Origin: Thermoplasmata archaeon
GTDB taxonomy: Archaea > Thermoplasmatota > Thermoplasmata > RBG-16-68-12 > SOIM01
DNA length: 64,000 nucleotides
Direction of reading: 5' to 3'
Assembly (NCBI GenBank): GCA_023140195.1
Contig: JAGLME010000004.1
Coordinates: 320,578 to 384,577 of the forward strand
Positions 8,938 through 17,086 of this stretch are shown here, in pieces. The notes below the pieces were generated by a model. The model was not told where the DNA came from. It was given only the letters and a program-made list of their open reading frames with translations, and did no database searches. The first letter of the stretch is position 1, and the number at the start of each line of letters is the position of its first letter. A program made the position numbers and the translations under genes.

Positions 8938-10296
8938 TTGGTCAAAGAAAGGCCGAAAGGCATGCGCACATTCACCACCATCTGGAGCGGCCAGATGGTC
9001 TCCTTCATGGGAACCGCCATGACCCAGTTCGCGCTTCTGATATGGGTGTGGGGGAAGACCCATCAAGCGACCGCCACCGTGCTGATAGCCTTCTTCACAT
9101 TCGTGCCCCTGTTGGTCATGACGCCCATCGCGGGCGCGCTGGTGGACCGGTGGAACCGCAAGAAGGCGATGATTCTCAGCGACCTGAGCGCCGGGATGGG
9201 CAGTATTGTGATACTGCTCCTTTTCTTGTTCAATGGCCTCGAGGTCTGGCATCTCTATCTGATCGGTCTTTTCGTGGGTGCTCTCAACGCCTTCCAGTGG
9301 CCTGCATTCTCGGCAGCGATCACATTGCTCGTGAACAAGAAGGACTACGCCAGAACCAGCGGCATGATGGGACTGACCGAGGCAACGTCGATGATATTCG
9401 GTCCGCCGTTGGCCGCCGTTCTCCTGGTCACTGTGGGCATTCCAGGGGTTCTGATAATCGACATCCTGACATTCACCTATGCTATAGCTGTGCTGCTGCC
9501 GATTCACATTCCGCAACCGCCTCCGCCAAAGAAAGAGGAAAGGATCAAGAGCATCTGGAAGGATTCGGTCTTCGGATTCAAGTACATCTACGCCAGGAGG
9601 CCATTGTTCCTGCTCGTAATGGTCTTCTTCCTGTACAACTTCTTCGCCGCATTCTCGGTGAACATCTTTGGGCCGATGATCCTGGCCAGAACTGGTGATA
9701 GTGAGATAATCCTGGGAAGCGTAATGTCCGTTCTGGGGATCGGAGGGCTCATTGGGGGGATAACAATGGCAGTGTGGGGTGGGCCGAAGAAGAGGATCAA
9801 AGGACTGCTCGGTGGAATGGCCATAGCTGGATTCGGTGGACTTGCGGCTTTCCCATCCAATCCCATCTTCTGGGCCTTGGGGGGCTTCCTGTTCTTGTTC
9901 CTCAGCCCAATCGTGAATGGCTGCAGTCAGGCTATCTGGCAAACCAAGACACCCCCGGGTGTGCAGGGCCGGGTGTTTGGGGCCAGGAGGTTCATTGCTC
10001 AGATATCCGGCACGGTCGGTCTGCTATTGGTGGGACCCCTGGCCGATTTCGTGTTCGAGCCGGCATTCGATCAGGGTGGCAGTATGGCTGGAGTGTTGGG
10101 ATGGTTGATAGAGCCGGGAACGGGGTCTGGGATGGCATTCATGGTCTTCCTTGGCATCGCCCTCTCATCCATTGTGGCAGTCATGGCCTATCTTGTACGG
10201 GACATAAGGGATATCGAGGATATCATTCCGGACTTTGACAAAGGTGAAGAGTCCGAAGACAAGGGAAGCCTATCTGAAAACACCAAGGAAGATTAG
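8938..10296 (+). CDS. MFS transporter
   Basis: A 452-residue major facilitator protein with about 12 TM helices, of the MFS_3/enterobactin-exporter-like branch. The loop 2-3 signature appears as GALVDRWNRKKAM. The N-terminal helix starts TTIWSGQMVSFMG and the C terminus is a charged cytosolic tail rich in Asp and Glu. It is likely a proton-driven efflux permease; substrate unknown. The TTG start at 8938 is supported by GGTGGAGG at 8921-8928; an ATG eight codons later is the alternative. It is divergent from the O-methyltransferase and convergent with the beta-helix sensor. Confidence 0.85.
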   Translation: MVKERPKGMRTFTTIWSGQMVSFMGTAMTQFALLIWVWGKTHQATATVLIAFFTFVPLLVMTPIAGALVDRWNRKKAMILSDLSAGMGSIVILLLFLFNGLEVWHLYLIGLFVGALNAFQWPAFSAAITLLVNKKDYARTSGMMGLTEATSMIFGPPLAAVLLVTVGIPGVLIIDILTFTYAIAVLLPIHIPQPPPPKKEERIKSIWKDSVFGFKYIYARRPLFLLVMVFFLYNFFAAFSVNIFGPMILARTGDSEIILGSVMSVLGIGGLIGGITMAVWGGPKKRIKGLLGGMAIAGFGGLAAFPSNPIFWALGGFLFLFLSPIVNGCSQAIWQTKTPPGVQGRVFGARRFIAQISGTVGLLLVGPLADFVFEPAFDQGGSMAGVLGWLIEPGTGSGMAFMVFLGIALSSIVAVMAYLVRDIRDIEDIIPDFDKGEESEDKGSLSENTKED

Positions 10297-10345
10297 GAGA
10301 GAGGCGAAGGGGCAAGGCTCTTAAACGCACTAGCTCAAGCGGTTA

Positions 10346-13300
10346 TCATTTACCCACATAATAGTAGTGAACCTTCCTGCCCTTCTTCTCCGTTCGGATC
10401 AAACCCCTCTCTTCAAGCTTGCTCATCTGGTAACTTACACTTGATTGATGGATCCCAAGCAGCGACGCCATTTCCTTCTGGGTGATGCCTGGAAGGTCCT
10501 TCGCAGAGTCCGTTATCCTCTTCTGGACCTCGGTGAGCTCCCCACCATTGGTGACAGGTATCTGCGTGCTCCGGGTGTAGAACCTCCTGAACCTCCCGTC
10601 CCTCCTGGACTTGATCTTCTCACCCTGCTCCAGCACCCTGAGGTGATGGACCAGTGATCCGTTCGGGAGACTGAGGTCACGTCTAATCTGATTGTAATGC
10701 TCTCCGGGATTTATCACGATGTACTGGTACACCCTGCCCCTGTCGTAGTTGTCCAGCAACTTGCCCTTCTTCAGCTTCATGTACAACGGCAGAAAGAGCG
10801 ATATGAGAGCGATCTTGAACCCTTCGGATGCCAGGAATACCGCCACGCCCGCACCCAGGATTATTGAGGATCCCAGAACGACCAGGAGCTCTAGCGGGAG
10901 CCAAAGCCCTGCGTCGGCCGGAGGTGGAGCGATGATAATGGAAAGCTGCTTGTCCAGTTCGATGGCGTCTTCCACAGAGCCGGTGAGATCGTCCTTGACC
11001 GCGGATATGACATGTGGCGTGTGTGGCTCGCTTCCGTCGCTGGTGTCCACCTTCTGGATGAGCACGAACTCGTCCGTCCATCCGTCGCCCCTGGTGAACA
11101 GCGATTTCACTTCATCCCCGAAGAAGTCGAAGACCGAGACCTTGGCCTGTTGGACCGGCTGGCCGTCCTCATCAAGAACATGGACCTTCAAGCGCCACTT
11201 CATGGTCATCGAGGACCTGGTGTCGAGCTCGACGTTCCCGAAGGTGCTGCTCACGCTCTCGAGGTCGGTATCGAGAAGGGAGACCTCATCAACCTGGGAG
11301 TCCTCGACGTACACTGGATCTCTCCCAACATCGTTGTCGATGATCGTGCCGGCAGCGCTTCCCACCAGGCGTATGGCATCCTCGTCCGACCCGTCTATGA
11401 CGTTCTCCTCGATCCTGGGTGAAGCATTCTCGCAATAGATCCCGAAATCGGAGCCGGTTATTGTGTTCTGATAGAACAATGAAGAAGAATCCTCGCAGTA
11501 GATGCCTATGCTGTTTCCGGTCAGCGTGTTGCTCATGACCAGCGGGGATGCATCCAGGATGTAGATCCCGATGCCGTTGTTGAGAAGGGTGTTGTTGGTC
11601 AGCTTGACGGTCGAGCTCCCGTTTACCTTGATGCCTATCTCGTTCTCCTCGAGGATGTTGCCGTCGAACTCGAGGGTGTCCAGAGGCTGGTCCGGATCGT
11701 ACCAGTATGCTATCTTGTTCTTGTAGAACTTGTTCCAGTTGAAACAGTTCTTGAGCTGGGAGTTGAAGTCCTTGGCCCCGTAGACCGTGTTGTACGAGAT
11801 GAAATTGTACCTGATCGCATCGTTGTGAGCGTAATTGGTCACGATACCGTACTTACCGACCGAGATGTCGTTGTAGGTGACCCAGGAATCCGTGGTATGG
11901 TCCTGATACAGGCCGTATGTGTAGTTGGTGATGATGTTGTGGTCCAGTACGAGCCCGTCAGTGTGATCGGAGTATATCCCGTACCTTCCATCCCTTATGG
12001 TGAAGTGGAATATGGAGACGCTGTCGGCGGTGACGTAGAAGACGGTCCCGGATCCGCCGCCGGTGACTATCACCTTGGTCTCGTCCTCTCCCTTCAGCGT
12101 TACGGTCTTGTTGACGATCACGTTCTCGGGGTAGGTTCCAGCATAGACGAAAATGGTGTCCCCGGGAGTGGCCGCGTCTATCGCTTCCTGTATCGTCTTG
12201 TAGTCAGCCGACCCGTCGTCGTCGACTGTGATCATGCCGCCCTTGGTGACCGTGAGGGTTCCGGTGCTATTGGAGTAGATCCCCTGGTAATCGCCAATCA
12301 CTTTGCATGTGCCTTCTTTCAGTGCCTTGAACGAAGTCGATTCTCCATGTGTTGTGATGCTGCAGACTGTTGAGTTCGTGGTTGTCCAGTCAACGGGGAT
12401 CAGTCCCAGAGGACCAAGGCTGTTGTTGTATGCCAATGCGTAGAAGGTGTCAGTGTCCGCCAGGTTGTACGTCCTGTTCCCGACCCATTTGCCGGATGTT
12501 GGCGAGTCGACGATAACGATGTAATCCACGTTCTCGGCAAGGACGTCCAGCCTTCCGGTGGTGTCCCAGGATATGTTCTGTCCAGGATCGTAATCATTGG
12601 CTGTCACGTAGGTGGTCCCAAGGGACTTCGTGATGAATGTGACGTTCTCGCCGTAGCGAGGTTGAACGTCCCCTACCGTCCAGTTCTGGCTGTCCCACCA
12701 GCAATCCTCCAGACCGAGATAGCCTTGCGTATAATTGTAACCAGAGCAGTAGTATTCATCGGTCTCACCGAGGGTGTAGTTCATGTCTCCGATGGGGTTC
12801 CCATCAGGTGCGTCTGTGATCTCGATGTAATCCAGCTTCCCGTTTACCGTAAGAGTCCCGGTCGTGTTTGTGTATTTACCCAGGAATTCTGCCGTTATCT
12901 TACACGTGCCTTCGGCAGTGGCATGGAACGTCGTCGAGTCCCCTTTTGCGGTGATATTGCAGACGGTGGAATTCGTTGTCGTCCAGTTGGCAATGACCAT
13001 CCCGATCTGTCCCTGTGAGTTGTTGAAGGCCACGGCGAAGAACCAGTCCATCTCCCCCAGGTGATAAGTGGTGTCCCCGACCCAACCAAGCTGGCCCGAC
13101 CCTCCGTCAGGGGAACGCATGATGATTATGTAGTCTAGTCCCTCCGGCGTTACGGTCAACGTACCCGTCCAATCGACCGCCCCTACGGTAAGATTGCCGT
13201 TGTCGGCTATTGCTCGGACCCTGGTAGTCCCGCCGCTGACGGCGGTGAATGTTGTGGTTGTGGAGTTCCGCACCGGGGTGACGGTTCCGACCGCCCAGTT

Positions 13301-13606
13301 CTCACTGTACCAGTCACACAATTCGAGGCCCAGGTATCCAGTGGTATAGTTGTACCCAGAGCAGTAATAGGTGTCATTCTCTCCTACATCGTAGGTCATG
13401 TTGTCTATAGCTGTCCCGTTGGGAGAATCTGTGATTATGATATAGTCAAGACCGGTCTGAGCCTGAACGACATTGACTGTGAACAGCACTGAAGCCAGCG
13501 AAGCGTAGATTGTAAGTGCTAAGACCAAAGGCAATACCAAAACTAGCCCACGATTGTTTTGATGCGGTGAGTTCCTATCTTTCAAATGAACCCCTCTTCT
13601 ACCCAC
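10346..13606 (-). CDS. Membrane-anchored beta-helix sensor with cytosolic tandem winged-helix domains
   Basis: About 1,086 residues. Parts in order: signal/TM segment in the first 50 residues; four Ig/Big-like repeats of about 110 residues, arranged ABAB (repeats 1 and 3 share YYCSGYNYT, repeats 2 and 4 share NWTTTNSTVC or a close variant); a NosD/pectate-lyase-type parallel beta-helix, opening with DYKTIQEAIDAATPGDTI; a beta-rich linker; a TM helix near 900-925; then two winged-helix domains (GEHYNQIRRDLSLPNGS and GITQKEMASLLG). Many NxT/NxS sequons fit an exported, glycosylated ectodomain. It is a likely transmembrane one-component regulator, paralogous in its cytosolic part to the protein at 1653. 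GTG 13606 fits the TATA at 13630-13640; TTG 13615 and TTG 13585 are alternatives. Confidence 0.8.
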   Translation of the reverse strand: MGRRGVHLKDRNSPHQNNRGLVLVLPLVLALTIYASLASVLFTVNVVQAQTGLDYIIITDSPNGTAIDNMTYDVGENDTYYCSGYNYTTGYLGLELCDWYSENWAVGTVTPVRNSTTTTFTAVSGGTTRVRAIADNGNLTVGAVDWTGTLTVTPEGLDYIIIMRSPDGGSGQLGWVGDTTYHLGEMDWFFAVAFNNSQGQIGMVIANWTTTNSTVCNITAKGDSTTFHATAEGTCKITAEFLGKYTNTTGTLTVNGKLDYIEITDAPDGNPIGDMNYTLGETDEYYCSGYNYTQGYLGLEDCWWDSQNWTVGDVQPRYGENVTFITKSLGTTYVTANDYDPGQNISWDTTGRLDVLAENVDYIVIVDSPTSGKWVGNRTYNLADTDTFYALAYNNSLGPLGLIPVDWTTTNSTVCSITTHGESTSFKALKEGTCKVIGDYQGIYSNSTGTLTVTKGGMITVDDDGSADYKTIQEAIDAATPGDTIFVYAGTYPENVIVNKTVTLKGEDETKVIVTGGGSGTVFYVTADSVSIFHFTIRDGRYGIYSDHTDGLVLDHNIITNYTYGLYQDHTTDSWVTYNDISVGKYGIVTNYAHNDAIRYNFISYNTVYGAKDFNSQLKNCFNWNKFYKNKIAYWYDPDQPLDTLEFDGNILEENEIGIKVNGSSTVKLTNNTLLNNGIGIYILDASPLVMSNTLTGNSIGIYCEDSSSLFYQNTITGSDFGIYCENASPRIEENVIDGSDEDAIRLVGSAAGTIIDNDVGRDPVYVEDSQVDEVSLLDTDLESVSSTFGNVELDTRSSMTMKWRLKVHVLDEDGQPVQQAKVSVFDFFGDEVKSLFTRGDGWTDEFVLIQKVDTSDGSEPHTPHVISAVKDDLTGSVEDAIELDKQLSIIIAPPPADAGLWLPLELLVVLGSSIILGAGVAVFLASEGFKIALISLFLPLYMKLKKGKLLDNYDRGRVYQYIVINPGEHYNQIRRDLSLPNGSLVHHLRVLEQGEKIKSRRDGRFRRFYTRSTQIPVTNGGELTEVQKRITDSAKDLPGITQKEMASLLGIHQSSVSYQMSKLEERGLIRTEKKGRKVHYYYVGK

Positions 13607-13629
13607 TACTCGCAAAATTGGTCTACAGC

Positions 13630-13640
13630 GTATAAATAAA
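13630..13640 (-). promoter_or_regulatory. TATA box of the beta-helix sensor gene
   Basis: The minus strand reads TTTATTTATAC. Its centre lies 29 bases before GTG 13606, which favours that start over TTG 13615. Confidence 0.45.
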
Positions 13641-13683
13641 CATTGGAGCGAACCTCAATATATGGCTGGCCAGACCATAAACA

Positions 13684-16158
13684 TCATCTTGCAACCGAGA
13701 AACTGGCAACGAAGTCCGCGCACCTGGCCGCGTCCTCGTACCTGCCCATCTTCGCCAGGATATATCCCTTGTTCACCCATGCCTCTCGGTACATCTCGTC
13801 GATCTCAATGGCCATGTCGTACGATTTGAGGGCCTCGTCGTACCTCTTCAGGCGTGCGAGAGAGTTCCCCTTGTTGTTCCAGGCGACCTCGTATGAAGGA
13901 TTCTGCTTTATGGCCTGGTTGAAGGACTTGAGGGCTTCCTTGTACTTCCCCAGTCTTGAGAGTGCGGTCCCCCGGTTGACCCAGGCGATCTCGTTCTCCG
14001 GATTTATCTTCAAGGCGGCATCGATGCACTCCAGAGCTTCGTCGTACCTGCCCAGGATGGTGAGCGCCGCACCCTTGCTGTACCACGGCAGATCCGAGTT
14101 CGAAGGGACGTCCTGTATGCCTGACAGCGAGCCAGAGGCCCTGATCGCCGCATCATAGTTCCCGAGGGATTCGGCCGGCCTCTTGCGCCTCATGCTCTGG
14201 TCACCGTAGAGGATCTGGGTGTCTATGACGACCTTCAGCCACTTATCGTAGACGATGAATCCGAAACTTGTTATGATCAGGCCGGAACCCAGAACGAAAA
14301 CCGAGATCTCGATGGCAGGACTGGGCGGCCAGCTACCCAGAGGGAATGCAAGCGGGAAACCAACGAAGAATATCATCATGGACCCTGCGACCCAGATCAT
14401 GTGAGTCTGAATGCCCCGTCCCATCAGCAATATCCCGAACATGGTCGCGGCCAGACCACCGATCAACAGACCGTAGTCGATCCACGGCAGCCCTGATGCG
14501 ACCTCTACGAAGTGAAGAATGGGTACAAGAATGACGAGAACGGCTCCCAACCACAGGAGCAGAGAGTTCCTTCCAAGCCTCTTGGGAATGCTCCCGAAGC
14601 TCAGGACAACGAATGAGATGCCGATGGCGAAGAGAATAGCGAACAGGAAGATAACGATCCACTCGTAGAATGGCGGTCGGAACTGCAATGCCACATATTC
14701 GATCCCGGTGGATATCACTGCCGCAAAGGCTCCGTATTCGCGCCACTTGGGCAGACCCTGGCTCTCTGCCGCCCATGTGACCCTTCTGGCCCTTTCCTTG
14801 GCCTTGCCCCTCCGTATGAGATCTTCTGAATCGATCTGGGCCTCTATTCTGGGCAGCTCTCTGGGCTCTGGCTCTCCGTCCAGCTCGACCTCGGCCACCA
14901 GTTCGGGCTCGGGTGCCAGGCGGGCTTCCTCCATGGTCTTCTCTATCTCGATGGACTCCAACTTCTCGAAGAAATCGTCGATCTCCAGATCGATCTCACC
15001 GAGCTCTGGCTCGCCTTCCTCCTCGGGAGCTTCGACCTCGACAGGTTCGGGAACATCTTCGGGACCTCCGTCCTCAACCTCTGGGATCTCTTCGGCTGTC
15101 TCCTCAGGAGCCTCTTCTTCTGGTTCTGGCTCCTCAATGACAAGGGGCTCTTCCTCGAGCTCGGCCTCCTTCTCGGCGGCTATCTCTTCCTCGATCCCCA
15201 GTTCATCTCCATCGACGATCTGTTCCTCAAGGTCTAGTGCCTCCTGGGCCATCAGTTCCTGGAGAATGGCAGCTTCCTCGTCCTCCAGAATGGGTTCGCC
15301 TGACTCTGAAGCCTCTCCTTCTGGGGAGACATCCTCATCGGCTGGTACCTCCGAATCGGCCTCGACGGGTTCTTCCTCTGGCTCAACGGCCTCTTCTTCT
15401 GCTTCAATCCCTTCTCCTTCAGTCAGTTCGGAGAGTAGTTCCTCTGCCTCTCTCTCAGCCACTTCTGTGATCTTGGCATCGCATATCTCGCACGTCTCTG
15501 TCTCTGGATCTAGGAAGGCACCGCATGTGGGACACATGCCAATATCAGCATCTGGGATCTCTGGAGCTATCTTGTCAATGTCACCAACGCCGATCTTCTT
15601 CTTCTCGTCCAGACGGGCTCCGCAGATGTCGCATGAATCGGCATCCGCCTTCAGGAACGCCCCGCATCTGGGACATAGATACAATGCATCCGAAGAGGGC
15701 TTGGCGGGCATGACCTTCTTCTTATCGGCAATTTCAATGATCTGGACACCGCAATGCGGACACTGGGACGAACCTTCTTCGATCAGTCCGCCGCACTCCA
15801 TGCAGAGAATGCCCCTCGGCTCTTCCTCTTCCTCATCCTCGTCCGGTTCCCCATCATCCAAGAACTCGGCACCGCACCTGGGACAGTCTGTGGCCCCGTC
15901 AGCCAGCAGAACACCGCAAACAGGACAAAGGTATAGACTGGGCTCTTCCTCCGAGTCAGCGATCTGGGACAGCGTTTTCTCTAGGTCGTCCAGGTCGATG
16001 CCCAGGTCGTCAATGTCCTCTGTCTCCTCCGGCTCCATGACCTCTTTCAAGGTCTCGGTGGCTTCCTGAAGGATCTTCTCTTCGCATTCCTTGCAGGTGG
16101 TTTCGCCTTCTTCCAGAGGTTTTTGACAGAGAGGGCAGAGTCTCTGTTTCTTAGCCAA
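13684..16158 (-). CDS. Membrane protein with five zinc ribbons, acidic linker and C-terminal TPRs
   Basis: About 824 residues. The first 220 carry five short zinc ribbons of the CxxCG-x(n)-CxxCG kind (for example LCPVCGVLLADGATDCPRCG). Next comes a Glu-rich, low-complexity linker of about 230 residues, then four or five TM helices between about 475 and 640, and at the C terminus at least three TPR units (GRYDEALECIDAALKINP, GKYKEALKSFNQAIKQNP, KRYDEALKSYDMAIEID). It is probably a membrane scaffold that binds partner proteins on the cytosolic side; no enzyme motif is visible. The TATA box at 16181-16192 fits TTG 16158; GTG 16167 is the alternative. It is divergent from the PrsW-like gene. Confidence 0.75.
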   Translation of the reverse strand: MAKKQRLCPLCQKPLEEGETTCKECEEKILQEATETLKEVMEPEETEDIDDLGIDLDDLEKTLSQIADSEEEPSLYLCPVCGVLLADGATDCPRCGAEFLDDGEPDEDEEEEEPRGILCMECGGLIEEGSSQCPHCGVQIIEIADKKKVMPAKPSSDALYLCPRCGAFLKADADSCDICGARLDEKKKIGVGDIDKIAPEIPDADIGMCPTCGAFLDPETETCEICDAKITEVAEREAEELLSELTEGEGIEAEEEAVEPEEEPVEADSEVPADEDVSPEGEASESGEPILEDEEAAILQELMAQEALDLEEQIVDGDELGIEEEIAAEKEAELEEEPLVIEEPEPEEEAPEETAEEIPEVEDGGPEDVPEPVEVEAPEEEGEPELGEIDLEIDDFFEKLESIEIEKTMEEARLAPEPELVAEVELDGEPEPRELPRIEAQIDSEDLIRRGKAKERARRVTWAAESQGLPKWREYGAFAAVISTGIEYVALQFRPPFYEWIVIFLFAILFAIGISFVVLSFGSIPKRLGRNSLLLWLGAVLVILVPILHFVEVASGLPWIDYGLLIGGLAATMFGILLMGRGIQTHMIWVAGSMMIFFVGFPLAFPLGSWPPSPAIEISVFVLGSGLIITSFGFIVYDKWLKVVIDTQILYGDQSMRRKRPAESLGNYDAAIRASGSLSGIQDVPSNSDLPWYSKGAALTILGRYDEALECIDAALKINPENEIAWVNRGTALSRLGKYKEALKSFNQAIKQNPSYEVAWNNKGNSLARLKRYDEALKSYDMAIEIDEMYREAWVNKGYILAKMGRYEDAARCADFVASFSVAR

Positions 16159-16180
16159 CGGAAACACCGATGTCTATACA

Positions 16181-16192
16181 GGATAAAATTAT
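16181..16192 (-). promoter_or_regulatory. TATA box of the zinc-ribbon/TPR gene
   Basis: The minus strand reads ATAATTTTATCC, centred about 28 bases before TTG 16158. Confidence 0.4.
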
Positions 16193-16312
16193 CAGTCTTA
16201 GAAATAAATACTTATTGGTTTATTTCTCAAGTCCAGGAAGTAACGTGGCCATGCGGGCCTGGGTGAAACGGGCGACAAAAGGAATAATATGTCCGCTTGC
16301 ATTTGACCTCAT

Positions 16313-17053
16313 GTGGTTGATTACAGAGTTGTGGTAGCTGGACTGCTGGGAATCGGCCCCGCTTTGGCCTTTCTCTTCCATGCCATGAGGAGATACGACG
16401 TCCCCTTCGTGGACAAGCCCCTTTTTGACTCCAGTAGACTTTTCATGCTTTTCGCGGGAGGAATGATATTCGGGGGAGCCTCAGCGTTCATGTCCTTCAC
16501 ATTTCCGCCAGCATCTGACCTCCTGATCCTGCTGGCATTGCTGATAGGCTTTGCTCTCTTCGAGGAGCTTTTCAAGTTCGTGGTGGTCAACCTGAAGCAG
16601 TTCCAGCTGAAGTACGAGACCACCTTCTACGGGCTCTCTCTGGGCGTGGGCGTAAGTTCGATCACCATGCTCATGACCAGCTTCATACTGATGCCGGTCG
16701 AATTCGATAATGCAACGGCCTATGTAGCCGTCGCCCTCGCCGCGGTATATTCGATAAGCGTGTGTTCGCTGCACGCGAGCACTGGCTCGTACATAGGATA
16801 CGGAAGCGCCACAGGATATGTGTGGAACTACTTCGTCCAGGCGATGATAGCCAGGATCGCATTCGCGGTGATGATCATCCCGTTCATCCTGGGAACGAAC
16901 CAGGTCCTTTCAGCGATATCAATGGTAGTTGCCGCCGTTTTCTCCATACTCCTGTACGTTCACGTGTACACCCGCATCCTTCCAGAGACCCTGCCAGATA
17001 AGGAAAAGAAGAGAAAGAGAAGGACGATTCGCAAAATGAAATTTAGCTCGTAA
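16313..17053 (+). CDS. PrsW-like intramembrane protease
   Basis: A 246-residue protein with about seven TM helices. It carries the glutamic intramembrane protease signature EExxK as E84-E85-x-x-K88 in FEELFK, and a later histidine, H154, in CSLHASTGSYIGYG, the pattern of PrsW and the wider CPBP superfamily. PrsW cleaves anti-sigma factors in Bacillus; an archaeal target is unknown. The tail is strongly basic (KEKKRKRR), which suits a cytosolic C terminus. The start is GTG. The transglutaminase-like gene follows 33 bases later but has its own TATA box within the end of this gene. Confidence 0.65.
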   Translation: MVDYRVVVAGLLGIGPALAFLFHAMRRYDVPFVDKPLFDSSRLFMLFAGGMIFGGASAFMSFTFPPASDLLILLALLIGFALFEELFKFVVVNLKQFQLKYETTFYGLSLGVGVSSITMLMTSFILMPVEFDNATAYVAVALAAVYSISVCSLHASTGSYIGYGSATGYVWNYFVQAMIARIAFAVMIIPFILGTNQVLSAISMVVAAVFSILLYVHVYTRILPETLPDKEKKRKRRTIRKMKFSS

Positions 17054-17062
17054 CTTATATGG
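17052..17062 (+). promoter_or_regulatory. TATA box of the transglutaminase-like gene
   Basis: AACTTATATGG is centred 30 bases before ATG 17087 and overlaps the stop codon of the PrsW-like gene. Confidence 0.45.
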
Positions 17063-17086
17063 TCGAAGCGGTAGATTTATTCAAAA

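Noticed and set aside
14708-16069. Long Ser-rich open frame opposite the zinc-ribbon/TPR gene
   Set aside because: It is the mirror of the Glu-rich, acidic linker on the minus strand; composition is low-complexity Ser with no domain.
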